This document shows, one piece after another, positions 17,019-25,945 of a DNA stretch of 64,000 bases. Positions within the stretch are counted from its first letter, which is position 1, and each line of letters starts with the position of its first letter. The stretch is taken from NCBI GenBank assembly GCA_040751985.1, contig JBFMFU010000092.1, positions 49,458-113,457 of the forward strand, written 5' to 3'. A program made the position numbers and the translations under genes. The notes beneath the pieces are model-generated. The model worked only from the letters and a program-made list of their open reading frames with translations, ran no database searches and had not been told where the DNA came from. Origin of the DNA: Desulfoferula sp040751985. Its GTDB lineage: Bacteria; Desulfobacterota; Desulfarculia; Desulfarculales; Desulfarculaceae.

Positions 17019-18622
17019 AACACAAGGCCGCAGCCAAGTTCCTGGCCCTCGTCGGCCTGTTGATCATGGCCGTCGGCGGCCTGTACTACGCGGTGAGCCT
17101 GCTCCATGACAAGTGGGGCCTGGTGGTGGTGGCCGCCGGCCTGCTGCTCTTGCTGGCCGCCGCGGTCCTGGGGCGGCGGGAGCTGAGCGAGTTCTTCTCC
17201 CGGCGCTCGGCCCGCCTGGGCCTGGGCAGCGGCGCGGCCATCGTGGCCGTGCTGGCCCTGGTGATCTTCCTGGGGGCCCTGAGCGGGCGGCACCACCTGC
17301 GCTGGGACCTGAGCCAGGGCCGTCAGCACACCCTGGCCCCCCAGACCGTGAAGGTGCTCAAGGAGCTCAAGACGCCGGTGAAGGCCTACGCCTTCTTCCG
17401 CGAGACCCAGGCCGGCCGCCGCGAGGCCGACGACCAGTTGGCCCAGTATGCCTACGCCAGCCGCAACTTCACCTACCAGTTCGTGGACCCGGACCGCGAG
17501 CCGGGCATGGCCAAGCGCTTCGAGGTGCGCTCCTACGGCACCGTGGTGCTGGTGGCGGGCAAGAAAGAAGAGCGGGTGCAGCTGCCTGAGGAGCAGGCCC
17601 TGACCAACGCCCTGATCCGCCTCACCCGCCAGGGGGTCAAGACCGTCTACTTCCTGAGCGGCCACGGCGAGCCCTCCCTGGACGGGGCCGGCAAACAAGA
17701 CCTGAGCCAGTTCAAGAAGGCCATCGCGCAGAACAACTACCAGGTCAAGAGCCTCTTGTTGGCCACCAGCAGCCAGGTGCCGCCGGACGCCACCCTGGTA
17801 ATCATCGCCGGGCCGCGCAAGCCGCTGCTGGACACCGAGAAGGAGCGCCTGAGCGCCTACCTGGCCAAGGGCGGCGGCCTGCTGGTGCTCCTCAGCCCGG
17901 ACCAGGACGCCGGGCTCAAGGACTGGCTGGCCCAGCGCGGGGTGGTGCTGGCCGAGGACCTGGTGCTGGACAACGCCGCCACCCTGGCCAACATGAGCCC
18001 CATGGTGCCGGTGGCCGTGCAGTACGGCTTCCACCAGATCACCCAACCCCTGGAGGGCGTGCTCTGCTTCTTCCCCGAGGCCCGCACCGTGTCCCTGGTG
18101 GCCAAGCTGCCCCCGGGCGTCACCGGCGTGGAGCTGGTCAAGACCAGCACCGCCTCCTGGTCCACGGACTACAAGGCCTTCATCAAGCGGTATGAGGAGC
18201 TGGCCCAGCGGGAAAAGCAGACCGGCCAGCGCCAGAGCATGGAACTCAAGCCCTTGGCCCAGGACAAGCGCGGCCCCCTGAGCCTGGGGGTGGTGGTGAA
18301 CCTGCCGGTGCCGCCTCAAAAGGGCGCTGCGGCCGACAAGCCCGAGGTCAAGGGCCGCCTGGTGGTCTACGGCAACACGGAGTTCGTCAACAACTCCTTC
18401 CTGGACCTGATGGGCAACCGGGACCTGGCCCTGAACAGCGTCTCCTGGCTGGCCGAGGAGGAGGACCTGGTGTCCATCCGCGCCCGCCAGCGCACCAGCC
18501 AGCCCTTGATGCTGCAGCCCACCCAGGCCGCCCTGGCCTTCTGGCTGCCGGTGGTGGTCTGGCCCCTGATCCTGGCGGTGCTGGGGGCGGTGGTGGTCAT
18601 CCGGAGGCGTCGTCCGCTATGA
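17006..18622 (+). CDS. GldG-like membrane-anchored ABC exporter auxiliary protein
   Basis: A 538-residue protein with three N-terminal transmembrane helices (about 10-28, 33-52 and 72-92), a large soluble, presumably extracytoplasmic domain, and a final helix near 515-535. The soluble part has the GldG family features, including the early RHHLRWDLSQGRQHTLAPQT segment and the STHG-like FLSGHGEPSLDG. GldG-type proteins associate with GldA/GldF transporters; their mechanism is unknown. The start is GTG at 17006, which has GGAGG eight bases upstream and overlaps the permease by 13 bases; an internal ATG at about 17065 would cut into the first helix. Confidence 0.85.
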   Translation: MEGVKHKAAAKFLALVGLLIMAVGGLYYAVSLLHDKWGLVVVAAGLLLLLAAAVLGRRELSEFFSRRSARLGLGSGAAIVAVLALVIFLGALSGRHHLRWDLSQGRQHTLAPQTVKVLKELKTPVKAYAFFRETQAGRREADDQLAQYAYASRNFTYQFVDPDREPGMAKRFEVRSYGTVVLVAGKKEERVQLPEEQALTNALIRLTRQGVKTVYFLSGHGEPSLDGAGKQDLSQFKKAIAQNNYQVKSLLLATSSQVPPDATLVIIAGPRKPLLDTEKERLSAYLAKGGGLLVLLSPDQDAGLKDWLAQRGVVLAEDLVLDNAATLANMSPMVPVAVQYGFHQITQPLEGVLCFFPEARTVSLVAKLPPGVTGVELVKTSTASWSTDYKAFIKRYEELAQREKQTGQRQSMELKPLAQDKRGPLSLGVVVNLPVPPQKGAAADKPEVKGRLVVYGNTEFVNNSFLDLMGNRDLALNSVSWLAEEEDLVSIRARQRTSQPLMLQPTQAALAFWLPVVVWPLILAVLGAVVVIRRRRPL

Positions 18623-20013
18623 CCGCGCGCCGTCTCATAGTCTGGCTGATCTTTCTGGCCGCGGCCGTTTCCCTGTACTTCATGAGCGACGCCCTGGACA
18701 ATCGGGCCGCGAAGACCCAGACCCAGCGCGACCGCCTGGTCACCCTCAGCGATCCCCTGAACGTGCAGAGCTTGGAGCTGAGCGGCGTGGCCACGCCCAA
18801 GACCATACGCATCGAGCGCCGGGAAAAGCAGCACGGTTGGGAGATGCTCACCCCGGTGCGCTGCCCGGCCGACGGCGTGGTGGTGGGCCAGCTGCTCAGC
18901 GCGGTAGTGGAGGGCAAGATCCAGCGCCGGTTGAACGACCCGGGCAACCTCAAGCAGTTCGGCCTGCAGCCGCCGATCCTCAAGCTGGTCTTGAGCGACC
19001 GCAGCGGCAGCAAGGCGGTGCTCTGGCTGGGCGAGCGCAGCCCCAACCAGGAGTTCGTCTACGCCAGCGCCCCCGGGGTCAACCAGGTCTGGATGCTTAG
19101 CCCGGCCGTGCTCGCCGCGGTCAATCGCACGGTGCTGGACCTGCGCGACAAGTCGGCCCTGGACTTCGTGCTGTCTCAGGTGGAGAGCCTGGAGCTGAGC
19201 GCGGGCAAGACCCAGCTTTCCCTCAAGCGGGTGCGCGGCGGGGCCGACCCCCTCTGGAAGCTGGCCGACGGCAGCGAGGCCGACAGCGAGGAGGTGGAGG
19301 ACCTGCTGCTCAAGCTGCACGCCCTGCGCGCGGTGGACATCCTGGACGAGGGCATCATCCCCCGGCGCATGGGCCTGGAGCCGCCGGCCGGCAAGGTGGT
19401 CCTGGGCATCGCCGGCGGCGGGCCCAAGGGCCTGCTGCTGGGCGGCAAGGTCGCCGGCCGCGACGAGACCTACCTGCGCCGCCAATCCGGCGGGCCGGTG
19501 CTGGTGCTCAAGAGCGCCGCCCTGGCGCCCCTGCGCACGGTCACCGCCTTCCAGCTCCAGCAGCGCCGCCTGCTGCGCTTCAAGCGGGACCAGGCTACCG
19601 CCCTGACCCTGCAGCGGGGCGCTCAGACCCTGGAGTTCGGCAAGCCAAAGGGCGTCTGGCTGCGAACCAAGCCCGCCGGCGACGTTCGCAGCGGCGAGGG
19701 CGTCTACGGCCTGGTCTGGGCCCTCAGCGAACTCAAGTGGCAGAAAATTTTGGGTAAGAACGCGCAGTTGGGGCTGGACAAACCCCAGGCGGTGATTACC
19801 TTGACCATACAGGCCGCGGGCAAGAAGCCGCCGGCCAAACCCAAGCAGGTGGTGATCAAGCTGGGCCAGGTGGACCCGGCCAGCCGCCTGCTGGCGGTGC
19901 AGGTCGGCGGCGACGAGCAAGTTTACGGCGTCAAGACCGACCTACTCAAGGACCTGCCCTCGGCGCCGGCGGCGCCGGGCAAGACCCCTGACGGCAAAAA
20001 GAAGGATAAATAG
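18619..20013 (+). CDS. DUF4340 domain protein, membrane anchored
   Basis: A 464-residue protein with one N-terminal transmembrane helix (about residues 7-24) and a large beta-rich soluble region containing repeated DUF4340-type units (for example PVRCPADGVVVGQLLSAVVE and the FGLQPP segment). DUF4340 proteins regularly follow gldG-type genes and are thought to be extracytoplasmic partners of the exporter; no function is established. The ATG overlaps the gldG-like stop by four bases. The last residues are lysine-rich (GKTPDGKKKDK). rpoZ begins one base after this stop. Confidence 0.85.
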   Translation: MTARRLIVWLIFLAAAVSLYFMSDALDNRAAKTQTQRDRLVTLSDPLNVQSLELSGVATPKTIRIERREKQHGWEMLTPVRCPADGVVVGQLLSAVVEGKIQRRLNDPGNLKQFGLQPPILKLVLSDRSGSKAVLWLGERSPNQEFVYASAPGVNQVWMLSPAVLAAVNRTVLDLRDKSALDFVLSQVESLELSAGKTQLSLKRVRGGADPLWKLADGSEADSEEVEDLLLKLHALRAVDILDEGIIPRRMGLEPPAGKVVLGIAGGGPKGLLLGGKVAGRDETYLRRQSGGPVLVLKSAALAPLRTVTAFQLQQRRLLRFKRDQATALTLQRGAQTLEFGKPKGVWLRTKPAGDVRSGEGVYGLVWALSELKWQKILGKNAQLGLDKPQAVITLTIQAAGKKPPAKPKQVVIKLGQVDPASRLLAVQVGGDEQVYGVKTDLLKDLPSAPAAPGKTPDGKKKDK

Positions 20014-20014
20014 C

Positions 20015-20365
20015 ATGGCCCGAGTAACCGTGGAAGACTGCCTCCGGCAGGTGCCCAACCGCTTTACCCTGGTCCACTTGGCCGCCAAGCGCGTGCGCCA
20101 GCTCCGCGAGGGCGCTCCGCCCCACCTCGCCAGCAAGAACAAGGAGGTGGTGGTCTCCCTGCGCGAGATCGCCGCGGGCCACGTGTATCCGGTGAGCGCC
20201 GAAGAGGCGGCCCAGGAGCGCGCCGAGGCCGAGGCCCGCGAGCGCGAGCGCCTGGCCCAGGCCCAGCAGGCCCTGGAAGCGGCCCAGGCCGCCCAGGCCG
20301 AGGCCGCCGCGGGCGGGTCCAAGGACGAGGACGACGCCGAGGACGAGGACAACGACGAGTCCTGA
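20015..20365 (+). CDS. rpoZ: RNA polymerase omega subunit
   Basis: The first 65 residues are a clear omega subunit (MARVTVEDCL, VPNRFTLVHLAAKRVRQL, KEVVVSLREIAAG). Omega supports assembly of the beta-prime subunit of RNA polymerase and, in proteobacteria, contributes to ppGpp binding. The protein is 116 residues long because of an extra alanine/glutamate-rich helix and a strongly acidic tail (KDEDDAEDEDNDES); most omegas have 70-90 residues. The start lies one base after the DUF4340 stop, so expression is tied to the exporter operon. The gene for the other ppGpp effector, dksA, lies about 1.7 kb downstream. Confidence 0.93.
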   Translation: MARVTVEDCLRQVPNRFTLVHLAAKRVRQLREGAPPHLASKNKEVVVSLREIAAGHVYPVSAEEAAQERAEAEARERERLAQAQQALEAAQAAQAEAAAGGSKDEDDAEDEDNDES

Positions 20366-20391
20366 AGGCGGGACTCGGCCCAACCTTGACC

Positions 20392-21513
20392 ATGAAACGC
20401 TGCTACTACGAAATACTCGAGGTTGAGCGCCACGCCGACGGCGAGACCATCAAGAAGGCCTACCGCCGGATGGCCCTGCGCTACCATCCCGACCGCAACC
20501 CGGACGACGCCGAGGCAGAAGCCCGCTTCAAGGAGGCGGCCGAGGCCTACGAGGTGCTGCGCGACCCGGAGAAGCGCCGCCTCTACGACCTCTACGGCTT
20601 CGAGGGCTTGTCCTCCTCTGGCTTCCGCGGCTTCGCGGGCATGGGCGACATCTTCAGCGCCTTCTCCGACATCTTCGAGGGCCTGTTCGGTTTCGGCGGC
20701 GGGCCGGGGGCCAGTAAGGGCCCGCGGCCGGGCCGCGACCTGCGCTACGACCTGGAGCTGACCCTGGAGCAGATGGCCCAGGGCCACACCGCCAGCATAG
20801 AGATAAGCCGCGAGGTGAGCTGCGAGGCCTGCGGCGGCACCGGCCAGAAGGACGGCGCCATGCCCCAGGTGTGCAGCACCTGCGGCGGCCAGGGCCAGGT
20901 GGCCCGGGCCCAGGGCCTGTTCCGGGTGGTGACCACCTGCCCGCACTGCCGCGGCGAGGGCCGGGTGATCAGCGACCCCTGCCGGGCCTGCCAGGGCCGC
21001 GGCCGGGCCTACGCCAGGCGGGAGCTGAGCGTGCAGGTGCCGGCGGGCATTGCCCACGGCCAGCGCCTGCGCATGCGCGGCGAGGGCGAGGGCGGCTACG
21101 CCGGCGGCCCGCCCGGCGATTTGTACGTGGTGGTGCACCAGCAGCCGCACGAGGTGTTCGAGCGCCAGAACGACGACCTCTACCGCCGCCTGGAGGTGGG
21201 CATGATCCAGGCCGCCCTGGGCCGCACGGTGGCCGTGCAGAGCCTGGTGGACGGCGAGCAGTCCCTGGAGCTGCCCGCCGGCAGCCAGACCGGCGACGTG
21301 GTCCGCCTCAAGGGCCTGGGCATGCCCCGCCTGCGCGGCGAGCGGCGCGGCGACCTGTACGTGCAGCTGCAGGTGCGCACCCCGGACAAACTGAACAAGG
21401 CGCAGCGGGAGCTCTTGGAGCAGCTGGAGGCCCTCAGCGAGCCCGCGGCCTTGCCCCAGGCCGCGCCTGAAAGCGGCAAAAAAAAGAAGAAAAAGCTCTT
21501 CCAGCGCAACTGA
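20392..21513 (+). CDS. dnaJ: Chaperone DnaJ
   Basis: A 373-residue type I J-protein. The J domain covers residues 1-70 with the essential HPD in YHPDRNPDD. A glycine/phenylalanine-rich linker follows (about 70-110), then a zinc domain with four C-x-x-C-x-G-x-G repeats (CEACGGTGQ, CSTCGGQGQ, CPHCRGEGR, CRACQGRGR), and two substrate-binding beta domains. It stimulates DnaK ATP hydrolysis and holds unfolded proteins. The C terminus ends in a run of six lysines. The ATG at 20392 was chosen over an in-frame TTG at 20386. No dnaK or grpE lies nearby. Confidence 0.95.
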   Translation: MKRCYYEILEVERHADGETIKKAYRRMALRYHPDRNPDDAEAEARFKEAAEAYEVLRDPEKRRLYDLYGFEGLSSSGFRGFAGMGDIFSAFSDIFEGLFGFGGGPGASKGPRPGRDLRYDLELTLEQMAQGHTASIEISREVSCEACGGTGQKDGAMPQVCSTCGGQGQVARAQGLFRVVTTCPHCRGEGRVISDPCRACQGRGRAYARRELSVQVPAGIAHGQRLRMRGEGEGGYAGGPPGDLYVVVHQQPHEVFERQNDDLYRRLEVGMIQAALGRTVAVQSLVDGEQSLELPAGSQTGDVVRLKGLGMPRLRGERRGDLYVQLQVRTPDKLNKAQRELLEQLEALSEPAALPQAAPESGKKKKKKLFQRN

Positions 21514-21522
21514 GGAGCGGCC

Positions 21523-21993
21523 ATGGGCCTGAGCCATCTGGATGACAAGGGGAGCGCCCGCATGGTGGACGTGGGCGACAAGCCCGCCACCCGGCGCCAG
21601 GCCCGGGCCCGGGCCCGCGTCAGCCTCTCGCCGGCCACCCTGGAGCTGCTGGCCAGTGGCGGCCTGCCCAAGGGCGACGCCTTTGCCGTGGCCCGCCTGG
21701 CCGGCATCATGGCCGCCAAGCAGACCCCGGCCTTGATCCCCCTCTGCCACCCCCTGCCCCTCAGCTCGGTGCAGGTGGAGCTGACCCCCGAGGAGGCCAG
21801 CGTGCTCATCGAGGCCCGCGTGGCCACCACCGCCCCCACCGGCGTGGAGATGGAGGCGCTCACCGCGGCGGCGGTGGCCGCCCTGGCCCTGTACGACATG
21901 ATCAAGGGCGTGGAGCGCGGCGCGGCCATCAGCGGGGTGTGGCTGGAGGAGAAAAGCGGGGGCCGCAGCGGCCATTACAGGAAAGAAGATTAA
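21523..21993 (+). CDS. moaC: Cyclic pyranopterin monophosphate synthase MoaC
   Basis: A 156-residue protein with all the active-site regions of MoaC: Lys51 in GLPKGDAF, the LIPLCHPL motif (71-78), GVEMEALT (107-114), and Asp125/Lys128 in LYDMIKG. It converts the MoaA product 3',8-cyclo-7,8-dihydro-GTP to cyclic pyranopterin monophosphate in molybdopterin synthesis. Molybdopterin or tungstopterin is needed for enzymes such as formate dehydrogenases in these anaerobes. It starts nine bases after dnaJ with GAGG just upstream and is likely in the same transcript; moaA is not in the window. Confidence 0.95.
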   Translation: MGLSHLDDKGSARMVDVGDKPATRRQARARARVSLSPATLELLASGGLPKGDAFAVARLAGIMAAKQTPALIPLCHPLPLSSVQVELTPEEASVLIEARVATTAPTGVEMEALTAAAVAALALYDMIKGVERGAAISGVWLEEKSGGRSGHYRKED

Positions 21994-22005
21994 GGGAATT
22001 GGCCC

Positions 22006-22034
22006 TTTACACAACGCGGCCTACATGCTAGATT
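22006..22034 (+). promoter_or_regulatory. Putative promoter of the dksA-type gene
   Basis: TTTACA at 22006-22011 and TAGATT at 22029-22034 with 17 bases between them, 40 bases upstream of the ATG at 22074. The spacing and position suggest that the DksA-type gene has its own transcript. Confidence 0.55.
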
Positions 22035-22073
22035 TATCCGCTATCGCACCGCCCGCGATCAGGAGAGACAAGC

Positions 22074-22436
22074 ATGGACGAGAAAAGGCTCGAATTCTTC
22101 CGCAAGCTCCTGCAGGAGAAGCTGGACGACCTAGCCAAGGAAGCCGAGCGCACCGTGGCGGGCATGACCGATAGCAAGGAAAACTTTCCCGACCCCACCG
22201 ACCGGGCGGCCATGGAGTCGGACCGCAACTTCTTGTTGCGCATCCGCGACCGGGAGCGCAAGCTCATCAGCAAGATCCGCGAGGCCATGGATCGCATCGA
22301 GGACGGCACCTACGGCATCTGCGAGTCGTGCGGCGAGGATATCAGTGAAAAGCGCCTCAAGGCCCGGCCCGTCACCACGCTTTGCATCGAGTGCAAAAAA
22401 CGCCAAGAGGCCAACGAGAAGGCCCGCGGTCTCTAG
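22074..22436 (+). CDS. dksA: DksA/TraR family transcription factor
   Basis: A 120-residue protein with an N-terminal coiled coil and a C-terminal zinc finger formed by Cys83, Cys86, Cys104 and Cys107 (CESCG, CIECK). The tip of the coiled coil carries DPTDRA (40-45), the D-x-x-D-x-A pattern that in DksA reaches into the RNA polymerase secondary channel. It should modulate transcription initiation together with ppGpp. AGGAG lies eight bases before the ATG. Shorter than E. coli DksA (151 residues), mainly at the N terminus, as in many deltaproteobacterial members. Confidence 0.92.
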   Translation: MDEKRLEFFRKLLQEKLDDLAKEAERTVAGMTDSKENFPDPTDRAAMESDRNFLLRIRDRERKLISKIREAMDRIEDGTYGICESCGEDISEKRLKARPVTTLCIECKKRQEANEKARGL

Positions 22437-22505
22437 TCTGGCGCACTTGACCTGTCCGGCCGGCCTTAAGGGGGTGGCCCTCAGCGAGGGCGGGCGGCTC
22501 TAGGC

Positions 22506-23903
22506 ATGTTCCAGCAACGCCTCAAGTTTTTTCGCTCCCTCCTGTACATGGGCGACCTGGTGCTGGTGGCTCTGTGCTGGTTCGCCGCCTACGCATTGCG
22601 CTTTTATCTACCCATCCTGCCGGTGACCAAGGGCATCCCGCCCCTGACCCTCTACCTGGGTATGTTCCTGTTGGTGCTGGCCGTGTTCGCGGTGGTGCTG
22701 CCGGTCAGCGGCCTGTACCGCCGCCCCTGGGCCGCCACCCGCCTGTCCTGGTGGCCGGTGCTGCGGGCGGCCACCATCGGCGTGGTGGTGGCGGTCACCT
22801 TCACCTGGTTCCTGCGGCCCTACGACTTCTCGCGCCTGGTGTTCCTGCACTTCTACGTGCTGCTCTCTCTGGCCCTGCTGGCCTACCGGCCCCTGCTGCG
22901 CCTGATCTGGCGGCGCATCTACCGCCAGAGCGCCGGCGAGCGGGTGTTGATCGTGGGGGCCCAGGGGCTGGGCCGGCAGGTGGCGGCCAACATTCAGAAG
23001 AGCCCCCTGCTGGGCCTGAACCTGGTGGGCTTCCTGGCCGGCGACCCGGAAAAGGTGGGCGCCAGCCTGGAGGGCGTGCCGGTGCTGGGCCACTTCGGCC
23101 AGATAAACCAGGTGCTGGCCGCCCAGCAGGTGCAGGTGGTGCTCATCGCCCTGCCCCTGGACGCCCACGAGCGCCTGCCCGAGATTCTGGTCAGCCTGGA
23201 CGAGGAGATGGTGGACGTGCGCATCGTGCCCGACCTCTACCGCTTCATGAGCCTGCGGGCCACGGTGGAGGAGTTCGAGGGCATGCCCATTATCGGTCTG
23301 CGTTCGCGGCCCCTGGAGGGCTGGCCGCGGGTGCTCAAGCGCATCATGGACGTGGCCGGCGCCGCCCTGGGCCTGGTGGTGCTTTCGCCGCTCTTGGCGC
23401 TCATCGCCGTGGCGGTGAAGCTGTCCTCGCCTGGGCCGGTGCTCTACCGCCAGCCGCGCATGGGCCTGGACGGCCGAGTGTTCGACATGCTCAAGTTCCG
23501 CACCATGCGCCAGGACGCCGAGGCCCAGACCGGGCCGGTGTGGGCCTCGGCCGACGACCCCCGCCGCACCCGGTTGGGGGCCCTTCTGCGGCGCAGCAGC
23601 CTGGACGAGCTGCCCCAGCTGGTCAACGTGCTGCACGGCGAGATGAGCCTGGTGGGGCCCCGGCCCGAGCGGCCGGAGCTGATCACCGAGTTCCGCCGCC
23701 AGGTGCCGGGCTACATGCTGCGGCACATGATGAAGGCCGGCATCACCGGCTGGGCCCAGATCAACGGCTGGCGGGGCAACACCGACCTGACCAAGCGCAT
23801 CGAGCACGACCTGTACTATATTGAGAACTGGTCCCTGGGCCTGGACCTGAAGATCATGCTGCTCACGCCCTTCCGGGGCCTGATCCACCCCCACGCCTAT
23901 TAG
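22506..23903 (+). CDS. Polyprenyl glycosyl-1-phosphate transferase (initiating enzyme of polysaccharide synthesis)
   Basis: A 465-residue WcaJ/PssY-type enzyme. Four transmembrane helices occupy the first 115 residues, then a Rossmann-like CoA-binding-3 domain (VLIVGAQGLGRQVAANI), then one more hydrophobic segment leading into the catalytic bacterial sugar transferase domain (KRIMDVAGAALGLV, PVLYRQPRMGLDGRVFDMLK). The C-terminal part carries the usual RRSSLDELPQL and VGPRPERPEL motifs. It transfers a sugar-1-phosphate, commonly glucose, from UDP-sugar to undecaprenyl phosphate at the inner membrane. It opens the polysaccharide cluster and the exporter permease follows 18 bases later. Confidence 0.93.
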   Translation: MFQQRLKFFRSLLYMGDLVLVALCWFAAYALRFYLPILPVTKGIPPLTLYLGMFLLVLAVFAVVLPVSGLYRRPWAATRLSWWPVLRAATIGVVVAVTFTWFLRPYDFSRLVFLHFYVLLSLALLAYRPLLRLIWRRIYRQSAGERVLIVGAQGLGRQVAANIQKSPLLGLNLVGFLAGDPEKVGASLEGVPVLGHFGQINQVLAAQQVQVVLIALPLDAHERLPEILVSLDEEMVDVRIVPDLYRFMSLRATVEEFEGMPIIGLRSRPLEGWPRVLKRIMDVAGAALGLVVLSPLLALIAVAVKLSSPGPVLYRQPRMGLDGRVFDMLKFRTMRQDAEAQTGPVWASADDPRRTRLGALLRRSSLDELPQLVNVLHGEMSLVGPRPERPELITEFRRQVPGYMLRHMMKAGITGWAQINGWRGNTDLTKRIEHDLYYIENWSLGLDLKIMLLTPFRGLIHPHAY

Positions 23904-23921
23904 GGAGTATTAGGGAGGCCC

Positions 23922-24704
23922 ATGCTGCTGCAACGCCACATGGCCGAACTGGCCAAGCACCGCGCCCTGCTCACGGCCCTGGTCAGCCGCGAACTCAAGG
24001 GCCGCTACCGGGGCTCGGTGCTGGGCTTCCTGTGGACCTTCCTGAACCCCCTGCTCCTGCTGTGCGTCTACGCCCTGGTGTTCTCGGTGTACTTCCGCAT
24101 CCAGATGGACAACTACGCGGTGTTCATGTTCTGCGGGCTCTTGCCCTGGGTCTTCTTCTCCGGCTCGCTCAACGACGGCGCCGGCGCCATCACCGACGGC
24201 GGCAGCCTGGTGACCAAGGTGCTCTTCCCCCTGCAGATACTGCCGGCGGTCAAGGTGCTGGCCGCCTTCGTGAACTACCTGCTCAGCCTGCCCATCCTCT
24301 TCGCCTTCCTGCTGGGCTGGGGCGTGGCCATCACCCCCAAGCTGATCGCCTTCTTCCCGGTGGCGGCGGTGCACATCCTGTTCACCTACGCCCTGGCTCT
24401 CTTGCTGAGCACCGCCAACGTCTTCATGCGCGACACCCGCCACATCCTGGCCAACTTCCTCACCCTGTGGTTCTTCGTCACGCCCATCCTCTACCCCCTG
24501 AGCCAGGTGCCCGAGAAGTGGCGCGGCCTGCTCTACCTGAACCCGGCGGCCATCTTCGCCCTGAGCTACCAGGACCTGTTCTTCTGGGGGCGCTGGCCGC
24601 GCTGGGACATTCTGGGGCTCTTGGCCCTGGGCTCGCTGGTCCTGCTGCTGATGGCCGTGGTAATCTTCGAGCACTACAAGGAGTACTTCGCCGAGAAGAT
24701 ATGA
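23922..24704 (+). CDS. Polysaccharide ABC exporter permease (Wzm-like)
   Basis: A 260-residue ABC-2 permease with six predicted helices. The N-terminal amphipathic segment ALVSRELKGRYRGSVLGFLW is the characteristic cytoplasmic interface of Wzm/KpsM-type transporters. With the Wzt-like ATPase it should flip a finished undecaprenyl-linked glycan from cytoplasm to periplasm. The downstream ATPase start overlaps its stop by four bases. Confidence 0.92.
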   Translation: MLLQRHMAELAKHRALLTALVSRELKGRYRGSVLGFLWTFLNPLLLLCVYALVFSVYFRIQMDNYAVFMFCGLLPWVFFSGSLNDGAGAITDGGSLVTKVLFPLQILPAVKVLAAFVNYLLSLPILFAFLLGWGVAITPKLIAFFPVAAVHILFTYALALLLSTANVFMRDTRHILANFLTLWFFVTPILYPLSQVPEKWRGLLYLNPAAIFALSYQDLFFWGRWPRWDILGLLALGSLVLLLMAVVIFEHYKEYFAEKI

Positions 24705-25945
24705 GCGAACCTCTGGCCATAGAGGTGGCGGGCCTGGTAAAACGCTTCCGCCGCGAGCTTCTTAAGAGCGACTACACCACCTGGAAATCGCTCTTGCTGC
24801 GTCCCTTCCGCCGCGACCGCGCCGCGGACCTGCTCACGGTGCTCGACGGCGTGGACCTGGCCGTGGGGCCCGGCCGCACCCTGGCCATCATCGGCGAGAA
24901 CGGCTCGGGCAAGTCCACCCTGCTCAAGATCCTGGCCGGCATCTACAAGCCCGACGCGGGCCAGGTGAGCGTGCGCGGCCGGGTGAGCAGCCTCATCGAG
25001 CTGGGGGCCGGCTTCCATCCCGAGTTCTCGGGCCGGGAGAACGTCTTCCTCAACGGCACCATCCTGGGCCTGAGCAAGAAGGAAATCAACCGCCGCTTCG
25101 AGCAGATCGTGGAGTACGCCGGCCTGGGTCAGTTCATCGAGGCCCCGGTCAGGACCTACAGCTCGGGCATGTACGTGCGCCTGGGATTTTCGGTGGCGGT
25201 GAACGTGGACCCGGACGTGCTGTTGGTGGACGAGGTGCTGGCCGTGGGCGACGAGGCCTTCAGCCACAAGTGCGAGGACAAGCTCAACGAGTTCAAGCGG
25301 GCCGGCAAGACCATCTGCCTGGTCTCCCACGACCTGAACGCGGTCAAGAAGTTCGCCGACGAGGTGGTCTGGTTGGACGGCGGGGTGGTGGCCGCCCGCG
25401 GCGAGCCGGCCCGGGTCATCGACGCCTACCGCCAGGTGGTGGCCAAGCGCGAGGACGAGGTGGGCCGCCGAGCCATCTCCCGGGGTGAGCTGCCCACCGC
25501 CGACCGCTGGGGCGAGGGCGAGGTGGAGATCACCGCCGTGCGTCTGCTGGACGCCGATGGCCAGCAGCATGCGGTGTTCGCCTCGGGCGGACCCCTGTTC
25601 ATTGAGATGGACTACAAGATCAACCAGCCGGTGCAGGCGCCGGCCTTCGGCATCGGCCTGAAGAACTCAGCCGGGGTGATCTGCTACGGCTGCAACACCC
25701 ACGTGGACCAGGCCAGCCTGGGGCCGCTGCCCAATGAGGGCACGGTGCGCTTCGCGGCCCAGCGCCTGGACCTGGTGCCGGGCAGCTACCTGCTGGACGT
25801 AGCCGTCACCTCCCCCGAGGGACGCGACTACGACTACCTGGTGCAGGTGGCTTCCTTTGCAGTGCGCGGCGGCAGCGACGGCGACGTGGGCATCTACCGC
25901 CCGCCCCATGACTGGAGCCTGCGGCCCCGGGGAGAGAGCGCATGA
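24701..25945 (+). CDS. Polysaccharide ABC exporter ATPase with C-terminal carbohydrate-binding domain (Wzt-like)
   Basis: A 414-residue protein. The ATPase domain has Walker A GENGSGKST (65-73), signature YSSGMYVRLGF, and Walker B VLLVDEVLAVGD. From about residue 265 a beta-sandwich domain follows, as in the O-antigen Wzt proteins that recognise a modified glycan terminus before export. The presence of this domain, together with the adjacent WbdD-like methyltransferase, suggests chain-terminus recognition: the methyltransferase caps the glycan and Wzt binds the cap. That coupling is inferred from the known O9a/O12 systems. ATGA overlaps join it to both neighbours. Confidence 0.9.
   Translation: MSEPLAIEVAGLVKRFRRELLKSDYTTWKSLLLRPFRRDRAADLLTVLDGVDLAVGPGRTLAIIGENGSGKSTLLKILAGIYKPDAGQVSVRGRVSSLIELGAGFHPEFSGRENVFLNGTILGLSKKEINRRFEQIVEYAGLGQFIEAPVRTYSSGMYVRLGFSVAVNVDPDVLLVDEVLAVGDEAFSHKCEDKLNEFKRAGKTICLVSHDLNAVKKFADEVVWLDGGVVAARGEPARVIDAYRQVVAKREDEVGRRAISRGELPTADRWGEGEVEITAVRLLDADGQQHAVFASGGPLFIEMDYKINQPVQAPAFGIGLKNSAGVICYGCNTHVDQASLGPLPNEGTVRFAAQRLDLVPGSYLLDVAVTSPEGRDYDYLVQVASFAVRGGSDGDVGIYRPPHDWSLRPRGESA

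Noticed and set aside
20386..20391. TTG start for dnaJ two codons upstream
   Set aside because: The ATG at 20392 matches the usual DnaJ N terminus and is the stronger codon.
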